Origin: Terriglobia bacterium
GTDB lineage: Bacteria; Acidobacteriota; Terriglobia; Acidiferrales; UBA7541
DNA length: 64,000 nucleotides
Assembly: GCA_020073485.1 (NCBI GenBank)
Contig: JAIQFB010000015.1
Location: 1 to 64,000 of the forward strand
Reading direction: 5' to 3'
A program made the translations under genes and the position numbers. A model generated the notes under the pieces. It was not told where the DNA came from, searched no databases, and saw only the letters and a list, made by a program, of their open reading frames with translations. Below, in pieces: positions 8,522 to 17,545 of this stretch; within the stretch, counting starts at the first letter, position 1, and each line of letters opens with the position of its first letter.

Positions 8522-9898
8522 TCAATTCTCCCTGCGAGCGGCGCCGGAAGTTTCCTCCAGCCAGGCATCGATGCCGCGCGCGGCAGCCATGCCTTCGGCG
8601 ACGGCGTCCACCACTTCGCTGCCGCCGTTCACGCAGTCTCCGCCGGCAAAATATTTTTTATTCCCGGTCTGGTGATGGGCGTCGGCGACCACCGTGCCGT
8701 TCTTGCGCAGTTCGATTCCCTGCACCGCGCGCAGAAAATCCGTGACCGGCTTCTGCCCTACCGCGCGAACCACCATGTCCACGTCGATGGTGAATAGGCT
8801 GTCCGGGATGGGTTCCGGTGAGCGCCGCCCGCGCGCGTCCGGCGGTCCGAGCACAGTGCGGATGCATTCGAGGCCAGTCACCGCGCCACTATCGCCGAGG
8901 ATTCGTACCGGCTGCGTCTGCCAGAGAAAAATCACTTCGTCATTTTTCGCTAGCTCATGTTCATAAGGGAACGCCGACATCTCCTTCTCGCTGCGCCGGT
9001 AAACCAGATACACGGTCTCCGCACCCAGGCGCCGTGCGGCGGTGACCACGTCGATCGCCGTATTGCCCGCGCCGATGCACGCGATGCGCTTCCCGATGGA
9101 GACCTGCGGAAACGGCAATACTTTGGTGCGCTCGATGAATTCCATCGCTCCACAAACACCTTCCAGTTCTTCGCCCTCAATATCCATGGCCCAGGTTTCG
9201 CCGAGGCCCACGCCGATAAAAATCGCGTCGAACTCCTTTTCCAGTTGCGCAAAACTGATGTCGCGGCCGATTTCCACTTTTTGCTTAAACACCACGCCCA
9301 GCGATTTCACCATTTCCACTTCGCGCAGCGAATCCGAAACGCGCGTCTTATATGCGGCGATTCCGTAGGTGCTCAATCCGCCGGGTAGCTCGGCGCGATC
9401 GAAAATGGTTACCGCATACCCTTTTCTTGCCAGCGCCGCCGCGCAGGAAAGCGACGCGGGGCCTGACCCGATACAGGCCACGCGCCGTCCATTCGGCGAG
9501 CCCGCATGAAAAAGGCGTATGTTGCGGTCGAGTACATGATCGACGGCATAGCGCTGCAAGCGTCCTATCTCGATGGCCTCCTCGCCCTTCTCGACCATCA
9601 CGCACGCGCCTTCGCACAGCGCTTCGGTGGGACAGACGCGCCCGCATGTCTGGCCCAGAATATTCGCTTCCAGGATCACGCGGGCCGCGCCCCGCGTGTT
9701 CCCCGTCATGATCCGCTTGATGAATCCAGGGACGTCGATGCGCGTGGGGCAGGCGATCGTGCACGCCGCATCAAAACAGTACAGGCAGCGCGCCGCCTCG
9801 ATGGCGGCCTGGCGCGCGTTCATGCGCGGCGTGATATCCGCAAAACTTTCCTCGTATTGCTCGGGCGTCAATTTCGGCGCCGTCTCGCGAAGGGGCAT
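8522..9898 (-). CDS. preT: NADH-dependent dihydropyrimidine dehydrogenase subunit PreT
   Basis: PreT (458 aa) is the flavin/NADH-using partner of PreA. It starts with a GltD-like iron-sulfur domain (RCLYCFDAACTIACPTRID, then QTCGRVCPTEALCEGACV), followed by an FAD-binding GSGPASLSCAAALARKG motif and an NAD-binding GAGNTAIDVVTAARRLGA motif. The C-terminal FAD block GGDCVNGGSEVVDAVAEG is present. A GAGGAG site precedes the ATG. It is the first gene of the leftward preT-membrane protein-preA unit. Glutamate synthase small subunit is the nearest alternative, but preA next door decides the call. Confidence 0.93.
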   Translation of the reverse strand: MPLRETAPKLTPEQYEESFADITPRMNARQAAIEAARCLYCFDAACTIACPTRIDVPGFIKRIMTGNTRGAARVILEANILGQTCGRVCPTEALCEGACVMVEKGEEAIEIGRLQRYAVDHVLDRNIRLFHAGSPNGRRVACIGSGPASLSCAAALARKGYAVTIFDRAELPGGLSTYGIAAYKTRVSDSLREVEMVKSLGVVFKQKVEIGRDISFAQLEKEFDAIFIGVGLGETWAMDIEGEELEGVCGAMEFIERTKVLPFPQVSIGKRIACIGAGNTAIDVVTAARRLGAETVYLVYRRSEKEMSAFPYEHELAKNDEVIFLWQTQPVRILGDSGAVTGLECIRTVLGPPDARGRRSPEPIPDSLFTIDVDMVVRAVGQKPVTDFLRAVQGIELRKNGTVVADAHHQTGNKKYFAGGDCVNGGSEVVDAVAEGMAAARGIDAWLEETSGAARREN

Positions 9899-10301
9899 TG
9901 GTTCTCCTCAACTGCGGCGGCTGCCCTGAAATGCGCAACCCGGTGGATATGTTTTCCACCGGGCGTCAGGGCCAGATTCCACGCGCCATTCTAGCATCGC
10001 AGCGCGGGGGCAATCGCAAACGAAATTGCTTATGTGGCGCAAAAACCGCATCATTCCCGAAGTTGCTCGATTCGCTTCCAATCAAGGTTCCAGTAGGACA
10101 GGCACTCTTGCCTGTCCGGTTTAGACTTTCATCGCCGCGCGCCAAAGTGGACCGGCAGAGTGCCTGTCCTACAAAATACGCCACGCAGCGCACGTTGTTT
10201 CACCTAGAACATCAACCATGAACGGAATGACGGCGTTTTTTATTTTTCCGCAGCCTGCTAAGATGCCAACTTGTTTGGAATTCTTCGTCACCGGGGGAAC
10301 C
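9899..10301. other. Intergenic region between preT and dihydropyrimidinase genes
   Basis: The region lies between divergent genes and must hold their promoters. Apart from the inverted repeat at 10093-10172 I see no clear promoter, operator or RNA element. An ORF start at 10218 is probably not used, because the dihydropyrimidinase homology starts at 10302. Confidence 0.5.
10093..10172. repeat. Dispersed inverted repeat, family A variant
   Basis: Arms read GTAGGACAGGCACTCTTGCC and, inverted, CAGAGTGCCTGTCCTAC. The outer ends match family A but the inner part has CACTCTTGCCTG in place of CTTCAGCCTG. A related copy is at 33823-33920. Confidence 0.75.
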
Positions 10302-11699
10302 ATGGGCTTTGACACGATCATCCGCAACGGCACCATTGTCACGGCAACCGATACATACGCCGCCGACATCGGCATCACCAGCGGCCAAATCGCCGCCATC
10401 GCCAAGGATCTCCCCGTGGAGAACGCCACCAAACTTCTCGACGCCAAGGACTGCATTGTGATTCCAGGCGGCATCGATGTGCACACGCATCTGGACATGC
10501 CCTTCGGCGGCACCACCAGCGCGGACGATTTTGAAACCGGCACACGCGCTGCCGCGTACGGCGGCACCACAACGTTGATCGATTTCGCCATCCAGTACAA
10601 AGGCCAATCGCTGCGCCACGCGTTCGATACCTGGATGAAAAAAGCCGAGGGCAAAGCCGTCGCGGATTACGCGTTTCACTGCATCATCACGGAATTAGGC
10701 AATTCGCAGCTGGAAGAGATGGGCGCGCTGGTCCGCGAAGGCGTGTCCTCGTTCAAATTGTTCATGGCCTACCCCGGCGTTTTCATGTTGGATGACGCCT
10801 CGATTTTTCGCGCCATGCTGCAGGCCGCGAAGCACGGCGGCATGATCTGCATGCACGCGGAAAACGGCGGCGCCATCGACGTCCTGGTGCAGCGCGCGCT
10901 GGCCGAAGGAAAAACCGCGCCGAAATATCACGCGCTCACTCGCCCGACCACGGCCGAGGGAGAAGCCACCTCGCGCGCAATTGCGCTCGCGGAAATAGCC
11001 GGCGCGCCCGTCTACATCGTGCACCTTTCCTGCAATGACGCGCTGGAGAAAGTGCGCGAGGCGCGCGACCGCGGCTTGCCCGCGTACGCGGAAACATGTC
11101 CGCAGTATCTTCATCTCTCTTTGGAAAATATGGATGTGCCCGGCTTTGAGGGGGCGAAATACGTTTTCACTCCCCCGCTGCGCGAAAAATGGAACCAGGA
11201 AAAACTCTGGCAGGGCCTGGCTCGCGACACGCTGCAAGTGGTCTCGACCGATCACTGCCCTTTCTGTTTCAAGGAGCAAAAGGAATTGGGCAGGGACGAC
11301 TTCACGAAAATTCCGAACGGCGGACCCGGCGTCGAGCACCGCCTCAGCCTGATTTATTCCGGCGGCGTGCACGGCGGAAAATTCTCGGCGAATCGCTTCG
11401 TGCAGCTGGTTTCGACCGCGCCCGCGAAACTGTTCGGCCTGTATCCGCGCAAAGGCACCATCGCGATTGGCTCGGACGCGGACCTGGTGATTTTCGATCC
11501 CAACGCCGAACAGGTGATCAGCGCCAGCACGCACCACATGCGCGTCGACTATTCCATGTTCGAGGGGATGCGGGTGAAAGGAGTGACGAAAACCGTGCTC
11601 TCGCGCGGCCGCGTCATCATTGAGAACGGGAAATTCACCGGCAAGGCCGGCTCCGGGGAATTCCTGCGGCGGAAGACGTACACAGGGAAGCCTTCGTAA
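10302..11699 (+). CDS. Dihydropyrimidinase (D-hydantoinase family)
   Basis: The enzyme opens dihydrouracil or dihydrothymine to N-carbamoyl-beta-amino acids, step two of the reductive pathway. With the ATG at 10302 the protein is 465 residues, the normal family size; the upstream ATG at 10218 would add 28 unrelated residues. The binuclear metal site is intact: H61 and H63 in GIDVHTHLD, the carbamylated lysine K152 in SSFKLFMAYPG, later histidines in CMHAENG and IVHLSC, and the aspartate of VSTDHCPF. Allantoinase and hydantoinase are relatives, but the neighbouring preA/preT and ureidopropionase favour dihydropyrimidinase. Confidence 0.93.
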   Translation: MGFDTIIRNGTIVTATDTYAADIGITSGQIAAIAKDLPVENATKLLDAKDCIVIPGGIDVHTHLDMPFGGTTSADDFETGTRAAAYGGTTTLIDFAIQYKGQSLRHAFDTWMKKAEGKAVADYAFHCIITELGNSQLEEMGALVREGVSSFKLFMAYPGVFMLDDASIFRAMLQAAKHGGMICMHAENGGAIDVLVQRALAEGKTAPKYHALTRPTTAEGEATSRAIALAEIAGAPVYIVHLSCNDALEKVREARDRGLPAYAETCPQYLHLSLENMDVPGFEGAKYVFTPPLREKWNQEKLWQGLARDTLQVVSTDHCPFCFKEQKELGRDDFTKIPNGGPGVEHRLSLIYSGGVHGGKFSANRFVQLVSTAPAKLFGLYPRKGTIAIGSDADLVIFDPNAEQVISASTHHMRVDYSMFEGMRVKGVTKTVLSRGRVIIENGKFTGKAGSGEFLRRKTYTGKPS

Positions 11700-11726
11700 A
11701 TCCATAAGGCGCTCCCAAAACCATTC

Positions 11727-12314
11727 CTATTCGCGAAATACACCATACACCCAGGGAATACTGAACTCGCCCTTCTGCATCTGGATAATGATGTCGTCAT
11801 GCGGCTGGAAGCGGTCGTAATCGTTTTGATCGACCGCGATGCGCTCGACGCGGCGCCCGTACCGCCAGGAAGTTACGACGAGGCGGCGGCTGCGCGGCAA
11901 GCCGCCGGTAGCGAATTTTCCGACCACCGTGGCCGGGATTCGCACTGGGCGCGAGGTGTCCAGTTTTCCGTTCAGAAACAGCAGCCCAGCGAAAATCCAG
12001 GGCACCGGGATCATGCCGAAATAGATTCGCTTCACGATCTCAATTTCCTGATGCTTGCGCGCGCGAAAATCGATCCAATAGCCGAGCGCGAGCGAAAGAA
12101 AGAAAACCAGCCCCGCGAAAATCAGAATGGTATCGATTTCCAGAGGGGGAAACACCTGGCTGGCGGCGACAAATACGATAATCCCGACGAGAAATATTGC
12201 GGTTCGCCGCACCAGCCGCCGCCGCACGACCAGCTCGGCCGCGGCGGAAGTCAGCCCGCAGGCCAGGCACTGATCCGACGTGCGCTCGGAACCGCAATCC
12301 AGGCAGTGTGTCAT
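11727..12314 (-). CDS. Zinc-ribbon membrane protein, unknown function
   Basis: This 195-residue protein starts with a CLDCGSERTSDQCLACGL zinc ribbon (two CxxC pairs), then has three or so hydrophobic segments and a C-terminal soluble part. I do not recognise a family beyond 'zinc ribbon plus transmembrane'. Its ATG overlaps the stop of the upstream PilZ gene (ATGA at 12311-12314), indicating translational coupling. Confidence 0.65.
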   Translation of the reverse strand: MTHCLDCGSERTSDQCLACGLTSAAAELVVRRRLVRRTAIFLVGIIVFVAASQVFPPLEIDTILIFAGLVFFLSLALGYWIDFRARKHQEIEIVKRIYFGMIPVPWIFAGLLFLNGKLDTSRPVRIPATVVGKFATGGLPRSRRLVVTSWRYGRRVERIAVDQNDYDRFQPHDDIIIQMQKGEFSIPWVYGVFRE

Positions 12315-12649
12315 TTAGTAGGCAGCGCCGCCAGAAGGTCTTCGAGCTGCTTTTTGCCGCTCTCCTCTGGAATAGAAAAGCTGACGGCAATTCCCTTTTC
12401 CGGCTCGACACGCATCACCGTGCAATCCAGCAGCAGGACGGGCTGCAGGGCGAGGCGGCCCACAAACCTCGCGCCCAGCCAGAGCGGCGGAGTGAGTTCA
12501 ATGAACAAGCCGGAAGGGCCAATGTCGCGTACTATCCCCTCGAGGATGGCGGATCCCCATTCGATCTCAATCTTTCCGCTGAATTTCCGGCGCTGCGCAT
12601 GGCGGCGCTCCGTCTTGGAGGGCATCTCCGCCAAGGGCGTGGTTGTCAT
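12311..12649 (-). CDS. PilZ-domain protein
   Basis: Starting at the ATG at 12649 (112 aa; an upstream in-frame ATG at 12685 adds 12 residues), the protein opens with KTERRHAQRRKFSGKIEIEW, the RxxxR region of PilZ domains, and continues with IVRDIGPSGLFIELTPPL, the D/NxSxxG block. PilZ domains bind cyclic di-GMP. With the glycine-rich block reading DIGPSGLF, binding is plausible. It is the upstream partner of the zinc-ribbon membrane protein, with a 4-nt overlap. Confidence 0.75.
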   Translation of the reverse strand: MTTTPLAEMPSKTERRHAQRRKFSGKIEIEWGSAILEGIVRDIGPSGLFIELTPPLWLGARFVGRLALQPVLLLDCTVMRVEPEKGIAVSFSIPEESGKKQLEDLLAALPTK

Positions 12650-12773
12650 TCGCTTATTCCCCCCGCAGGATGCTAAGTGCCGCATGGCAGGGTGTCAAGG
12701 TTCGATTCGGTTTCCAATTCCCTTCCCGTACGCGCTTATCCAATGAGGTTCTTCTTCCTTCCTTTCGAATCGC

Positions 12774-13553
12774 CTAGCATTGTTCCTGACGATCCCGGCG
12801 AGCAAGTTCTTGCTGCAGCTCTTCGCGGATGCCTGCAGAAAGGTGCGTCAGGCCAAGCAAATCCTCGATGTCGCGGCGGGGAAGATCTGAAGCGAGAGCG
12901 GAGGCGTAGCCGGCCGGCGCGTGCGCATGGCGCAGCAACACCACTCTCACATTAATTAGCTTCGACCATTTCTCATGCTTCGCGACGCTGGCCACGGTCC
13001 GAGCTGTAAGGGATTGCTTGGACAGCGTCTTCAGAAGCTGGGATTCATTCAGAAACGGGTTGTCGAGCGCGACCCGCGCCACATTTTCAGGCCCATGCAG
13101 GATGAGTCCCGCGGCGACTCGGGCCGAGCCGCGCCGGGCCAGCATCAGCCTTTGCCCCAGCGGCAATTGCGGCAATTGCACGAGCACGCGTTCCTCGGCC
13201 AGGCGCCGGAGTTCCCCGGAAGAGGCGGGCAGCAGGCTGACGCGCACCAGGTCCATCAAGTGCAAATCGCGCAGCACGCGCACGGCGATCAAACGCGGCG
13301 TGTGCGGGTGAGCTGCCAGAGAGCGCCGCACACGGTAAATTCCCCGCCACGTTTTTCGCTTGGCGATTTCTTCAATCAGTGAGCCCGGCAGGTCTTTCCG
13401 CTCCAGCAGCAGACAGACGTGCGTTTCGTCGAAAGACGGATTTTCGATCAGATGGCGGAGTTCCGCTTCTCCGCATGACAGGAGCAGCCCGGGAATATCC
13501 TCCAGGGGAGCCGTGCGAAGGTCTTCGGTGCCGGTGCGTTCTTCAGCCGCCAT
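12774..13553 (-). CDS. Alpha-helical repeat protein of unknown function
   Basis: I set the start at the ATG at 13553 (259 aa), which overlaps the end of the upstream sugar-kinase gene by 11 nt; longer frames reach 13685. The sequence is a run of short amphipathic helices such as ELRHLIENPSFDETHVCLLL and NVARVALDNPFLNESQLLKT, resembling HEAT/DUF2336-style repeats. There is no catalytic motif, signal peptide or membrane segment. It is probably a cytoplasmic scaffold co-expressed with the kinase. Confidence 0.65.
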   Translation of the reverse strand: MAAEERTGTEDLRTAPLEDIPGLLLSCGEAELRHLIENPSFDETHVCLLLERKDLPGSLIEEIAKRKTWRGIYRVRRSLAAHPHTPRLIAVRVLRDLHLMDLVRVSLLPASSGELRRLAEERVLVQLPQLPLGQRLMLARRGSARVAAGLILHGPENVARVALDNPFLNESQLLKTLSKQSLTARTVASVAKHEKWSKLINVRVVLLRHAHAPAGYASALASDLPRRDIEDLLGLTHLSAGIREELQQELARRDRQEQC

Positions 13554-14487
13554 GAGTCGCAACTTGCGAGGATGATCCCGCCAGCCGCGCGGCGATGCGC
13601 GCCGCACCGACGGCCGGAGAGATTTCGAGTTGAGAAATTCTTGCGCGCGGAGCGCCGCTGCGGAGCACCGAGTCGAGCAGCGCATCGAGCGTCTGGCACC
13701 GCCCGAACACGCCTCCGCATTTCACCAGCGGAAAATCCTGATCGCGCAAATCCAGGCGGCGCACCACGGTCATGGCCAGATTTCCCAGGCCAATGGCCGC
13801 GGTGAACAGGATTTCCTTCGCCGCGCTGTCCTCGGCATTGGCCGCCTCCACCACAGCGGGAAAAAGTTTCGGAAAAACATCGTCCGGATTCTTCATGATG
13901 CGCTGCATCAGGTCGTCCCAGTCCGGGGTTTCCAGTGCGGCGGGAATCATTTCCGCCAGCAAGGTTACCGGAGCGTCCATGTCGCGCGTCCGCGCCACGG
14001 CGGCGACCGCGCGGCGGCCGATGTCATACGCGCTTCCTTCGTCCCCGATGCGCGGCCCATAACCGCCGGAGCGCGCCGTCTCGCCTTTGGCATTTCGCCC
14101 ATAGGCTGCCGATCCCGTCCCGGCAATCAGCACCACTCCGGGGCCGGAACCCGCCGCGGCCTCCAGCGCAATTTCGTGGTCCGTAGTGACCTTCACCACC
14201 GCGTGTGAAAATTCGTGAGTGAGGAAAACAATCATGCGGCGGACAACGCTTCGCTGGCCGGCTCCTGCAAGACCCGCGCAAACGCCCTTCACATCGCCCG
14301 GCTGCAGGTTCGCGGCGCGAAGCGCTTCCGCGGCAGCCTGGCCAAGCGACACAAACGCGGCATCAAACCCGGCGCGAAGCGCGTTCGCGGGCCCGCCGCG
14401 CCCGGTGCTGACGATCTCCTGTGCCGCATTGAGGACGACGCAGTCCGTCTTGGTGCCGCCGCCGTCAAATCCCAGCCAATACGCCAT
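13543..14487 (-). CDS. BadF/BadG/BcrA-family sugar kinase, probable MurNAc/GlcNAc kinase (MurK-like)
   Basis: The 314-residue protein begins MAYWLGFDGGGTKTD, the ATP phosphate-binding motif of the N-acetylglucosamine/BadF kinase family, followed by GVCAGLAGAGQRSVVRRM, TTDHEIAL and VVLIAGTGSAAYGRN. The ATG at 14487 is chosen because the homology begins there. Bacterial members phosphorylate GlcNAc or MurNAc. With a sodium-solute symporter divergently beside it and murQ, namZ and nagZ genes downstream of that, MurNAc 6-kinase activity (like MurK of Tannerella and Clostridium) is the best reading. Sugar specificity is inferred. Confidence 0.8.
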   Translation of the reverse strand: MAYWLGFDGGGTKTDCVVLNAAQEIVSTGRGGPANALRAGFDAAFVSLGQAAAEALRAANLQPGDVKGVCAGLAGAGQRSVVRRMIVFLTHEFSHAVVKVTTDHEIALEAAAGSGPGVVLIAGTGSAAYGRNAKGETARSGGYGPRIGDEGSAYDIGRRAVAAVARTRDMDAPVTLLAEMIPAALETPDWDDLMQRIMKNPDDVFPKLFPAVVEAANAEDSAAKEILFTAAIGLGNLAMTVVRRLDLRDQDFPLVKCGGVFGRCQTLDALLDSVLRSGAPRARISQLEISPAVGAARIAARLAGSSSQVATHGG

Positions 14488-14574
14488 GTTCCCTCGTTGA
14501 TTGCCTAACTGCAGATCTCCGCAGGCGCGCTTGACGCCAACTGTATGCGCCCCTATGATCGCCACGCCCGCGTC

Positions 14575-16050
14575 ATGCGCCTGACTTCTCTGGACCTCAT
14601 CCTGATCGCCGTTTATCTGGCCGGAATCACTGCGTTCGGCATCGCGCTGCGCAGAGGCCAGAGCACGGTCCGCGACTACTTTCTCGGCGGCCGCACGGCG
14701 CCCTGGTGGGCCCTGGCGTTTTCAATCGTCGCCACGGAAACTTCCACCCTCACCATTGTTGGCACTCCCGCGCTTGCGTTTGCGGGCAACCTGACATTCC
14801 TGCAACTGGTGCTCGGATACCTCGCGGGCCGTGTGGTGATTGTCCTGGTCTTCCTGCCCCGCTACTTCCGGGGAGAATATTATACGGCGTACCAGTTGAT
14901 GGAAAGGCGTTTTGGCGCAAAGGTAAAGGCGGTCGCGGCGAGCACGTTCCTGGTCACACGCGCCCTGGCCGAAGGCGTGCGCATTGCTGCCATCGGGTTC
15001 GTCATCAAGGCCGCATTTGGCACCGGGCAGCGCACTTCGGTCCTGCTGATCGTGGCGCTGGTGCTGATCTATACGTTCGAGGGCGGCATGAAAGCCGTGA
15101 TCTGGACCGACGTGGTGCAATTCCTGCTCTATTTTTCGTGCTCGATTGCTTCCTTCTTCCTGCTGCTTCACGCCATTCCCGGTGGCTGGACCACGGTGAT
15201 GCACGCGGCCTCGACCACGGATAAATTCCGCATGTTCGATTTCTCCTTCAGCTTCACGAATCCCGCAAAGACCTACACGTTCTGGTCGGGCATGATTGGC
15301 GGGACATTCTTGACCATGGCAAGCCACGGAACCGATCAAACCATCGTGCAGCGGTTACTGGCCGCGAAATCCGAACGCGAGAGCAAGATCGCGTTGCTGG
15401 CCAGCGGCGGGATCATTCTTTTTCAGTTTGCACTATTTCTGGTGCTGGGCGTGATGCTCTATGCTTGGCACGGAGCGCCTGTCGTCCATGCGGGCGTGAG
15501 CTACGATTCGGTGCTTCCCGATTTCATCGTCACCGCCATGCCCTCGGGGATGCGCGGCTTGATGATTGCCGCGATTCTGGCCATCGCCATGTCCAACGCC
15601 AGCGGTTCGCTCAACTCCCTGGCCGCGTCCAGCGTCCTCGATTTCCAGGAATTACGCGGGCGCGACTTGTCTTCTCAGGTCCACGAAGGCGAGCCCGCTG
15701 GAGACGAAAAATCGAGACCAAGCGGCACGCCACGCGATTTTTTTCGCTTTTCGCGTGGCATGACGCTGGTCTGGGGCGCGCTTCTCGCTCTGCTTGGCAC
15801 GCTGAATTGGGGCCCGATGCTCGAGGCAGGGTTGACCATCGCCTCGATCACGTTCGGTATCTTGCTCGGGCTTTTCCTGCTGGCGTTTCTGTTTCAGCGT
15901 GCGACTGCGCGCGGAGTGCTCGTCGGGATGTTCACGGGACTCGCTGGAATTCTCTACATTCACTTCCGTACGCCGCTGCTGTGGACGTGGTACGTTCCGG
16001 CTGGGACGTTCATTACGTTTCTCGCGGGAGCGATGGGGAGCTATCTGTAG
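14575..16050 (+). CDS. Sodium:solute symporter family transporter, possible MurNAc/amino-sugar importer (MurT-like)
   Basis: This SSS-family protein (491 aa from the ATG at 14575) has about thirteen hydrophobic segments. It shows RDYFLGGRTAPWWALAFSIVA and ATETSTLTIVGTPALAF near the N-terminus, typical of the family. The start leaves an 87-bp divergent promoter space to the kinase gene; an ATG at 14545 is also possible. Given the surrounding cell-wall sugar genes, it may import MurNAc or GlcNAc like MurT of Tannerella. The TAG stop is contributed by the adjoining family A repeat (CTG TAG GAC AGG). Confidence 0.8.
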   Translation: MRLTSLDLILIAVYLAGITAFGIALRRGQSTVRDYFLGGRTAPWWALAFSIVATETSTLTIVGTPALAFAGNLTFLQLVLGYLAGRVVIVLVFLPRYFRGEYYTAYQLMERRFGAKVKAVAASTFLVTRALAEGVRIAAIGFVIKAAFGTGQRTSVLLIVALVLIYTFEGGMKAVIWTDVVQFLLYFSCSIASFFLLLHAIPGGWTTVMHAASTTDKFRMFDFSFSFTNPAKTYTFWSGMIGGTFLTMASHGTDQTIVQRLLAAKSERESKIALLASGGIILFQFALFLVLGVMLYAWHGAPVVHAGVSYDSVLPDFIVTAMPSGMRGLMIAAILAIAMSNASGSLNSLAASSVLDFQELRGRDLSSQVHEGEPAGDEKSRPSGTPRDFFRFSRGMTLVWGALLALLGTLNWGPMLEAGLTIASITFGILLGLFLLAFLFQRATARGVLVGMFTGLAGILYIHFRTPLLWTWYVPAGTFITFLAGAMGSYL

Positions 16051-16120
16051 GACAGGCTTCAGCCTGTCGGTTTTATTACTCGTACAGACTGGAAACCAGA
16101 CAGGCTGAAGCCCGTCCTAC
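16046..16120. repeat. Family A repeat supplying both stop codons of a second convergent pair
   Basis: The left arm (TGTAGGACAGGCTTCAGCC) gives the TAG of the symporter gene. The inverted right arm gives the TAG of namZ on the other strand (AAG TAG GAC GGG). Confidence 0.9.
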
Positions 16121-17382
16121 TTATTGTCGTACAGCAAATATTTCGCACGTGTCCTGCGGAACGCCGCGAGGTCTTTGTCCCAACTCGCAATGATCGCGGT
16201 GGGGGCATCGCCGTTCTTGAGGCGTTCGATCGTCGTTGCATTCCCGGCCAGCGCAATCATTTTCGCGGCATCGAATTTTCCTGGATAAAGCTGCGCCAGT
16301 GTGGAGGCAATCTCCATCCCCATGCGCATGGATTGGAACGCCGCGCGATTCGTGACCATCACTCGAGCGCCCTGGCACAACTCTCCCTTGTACAGCCCCG
16401 AATCCGGCGTGAATCGGTCGGGCTCGAACCGCGCGCCGGGAATCGCCCGTCGATTCAAGGCCTCCGCAAATTCCTCGGCCCGAATCCACGGCGCGCCCAG
16501 ACGTTCCAGCGGTTTGTCGGTCCCACGGCCGACTGATACCCCACCCGCTTGCAGAATTTCGAGGCCCGGATACAGGATTCCAGCCTCACTGGAACGCAAA
16601 TTAGGCGATGGGTTCACCCACGGCAGGCCGGTCTGGTCGAAGTATTCGCTCCTCGGCCAATTCTGCATTCGAATGACGTGCAGGACGCAGCCGATCTTTT
16701 TTTCAACGTTGAACATTTTCGCCATCTCGCCAAGCGTCATGCCCATTCGAACGGGCATGGGAAAGTAGGCGGTGAAACTCGTAAGGTCGCGATCGAGCAT
16801 GGGCCCTTCGATGCGCTCTCCACCGAGCGGATCGGGCCGGTCCAGCACGAAGTAGGCAAGATGATGGCTCGCCGCCGCTTCCATCGTGTATCCCATCGTG
16901 GTGATGTAGGTGTAAAAGCGCACACCGGCGTCCTGAATATCGAAAACCAGGGCGTCGAGGCCCAAGAGCATCGCGTCGGTTGGCCGCTCGGTTTCTCCGT
17001 AGAGGCTGTAAACCGGCAGCCCGGTGGCCGCATCGGTCGTGGACGAAACGCGCTCATCAAGGACCCCGCGAATCCCGTGCTCGGGGCTGAACAGGGCTAC
17101 CAACTTCACTCCCGGCGCGTGAGCAAGCAAATCGATGGTACTGCGCCCGTTGCGGTCGACGCCGGTCTGGTTGGTAATCAACCCGATGCGCTTCCCTTTG
17201 AGCGGCGCAAAATCCTGCGCCTCGAGCACGTCAATCCCGGTCCAGGTTTGCGGCGCCGCGAAAGCCGGATTTAAAAACCACGGATGCACACTGATGAACA
17301 CGGATAAAAATAGGATGGATTTCAAAAACCGAATGGCACTCGGGGGTACAACCCTTTTCACGCGGTTGGGCATTGGAATCAT
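16117..17382 (-). CDS. namZ: Exo-beta-N-acetylmuramidase NamZ (DUF1343), exported
   Basis: The DUF1343 protein (about 421 aa from ATG 17382) contains the family blocks KRIGLITNQTGVDRNG, LFSPEHGIRGVLDE, VFDIQDAGVRFYTY, WVNPSPNLRS and GGVSVGRGTDKPLE. NamZ removes MurNAc from the non-reducing ends of peptidoglycan fragments. A signal peptide precedes an AFAAPQ cleavage site. Its hydrophobic core (SILFLSVFISVHPWF) is encoded by a copy of the family D dispersed repeat, so the N-terminus may be recently altered. ATG 17373 and 17484 are alternative starts. It converges on the symporter gene and is divergent from the nagZ fusion. Confidence 0.85.
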   Translation of the reverse strand: MIPMPNRVKRVVPPSAIRFLKSILFLSVFISVHPWFLNPAFAAPQTWTGIDVLEAQDFAPLKGKRIGLITNQTGVDRNGRSTIDLLAHAPGVKLVALFSPEHGIRGVLDERVSSTTDAATGLPVYSLYGETERPTDAMLLGLDALVFDIQDAGVRFYTYITTMGYTMEAAASHHLAYFVLDRPDPLGGERIEGPMLDRDLTSFTAYFPMPVRMGMTLGEMAKMFNVEKKIGCVLHVIRMQNWPRSEYFDQTGLPWVNPSPNLRSSEAGILYPGLEILQAGGVSVGRGTDKPLERLGAPWIRAEEFAEALNRRAIPGARFEPDRFTPDSGLYKGELCQGARVMVTNRAAFQSMRMGMEIASTLAQLYPGKFDAAKMIALAGNATTIERLKNGDAPTAIIASWDKDLAAFRRTRAKYLLYDNK

Positions 17383-17469
17383 CGCAAAATAAAATTTCCG
17401 GCGGATCCATCTTATACCTGTCTTTTCATCGTTCTTTATCCGTGTTAATCCGTGTGCATCTGTGGTTAC
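17276..17469. repeat. Composite family D repeat overlapping the namZ 5' end
   Basis: Inverted arms AACCACGGATGCACACTGAT (17276) and ATCCGTGTTAATCCGTG (about 17441) frame the segment, as at 2481-2643. The left arm is read in frame as part of the NamZ signal peptide. Confidence 0.8.
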
Positions 17470-17545
17470 ATTCGCGTTTGTCATGCCACGATGCGGGTGC
17501 TATAAATAATTGCAGCATGCAGGCGACAATTCTGGAATCCGCGCG

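Noticed and set aside
12700-12725. tRNA-like GGTTCGATTC sequence
   Set aside because: No acceptor, D or anticodon stems can be formed around it; it is a chance match.
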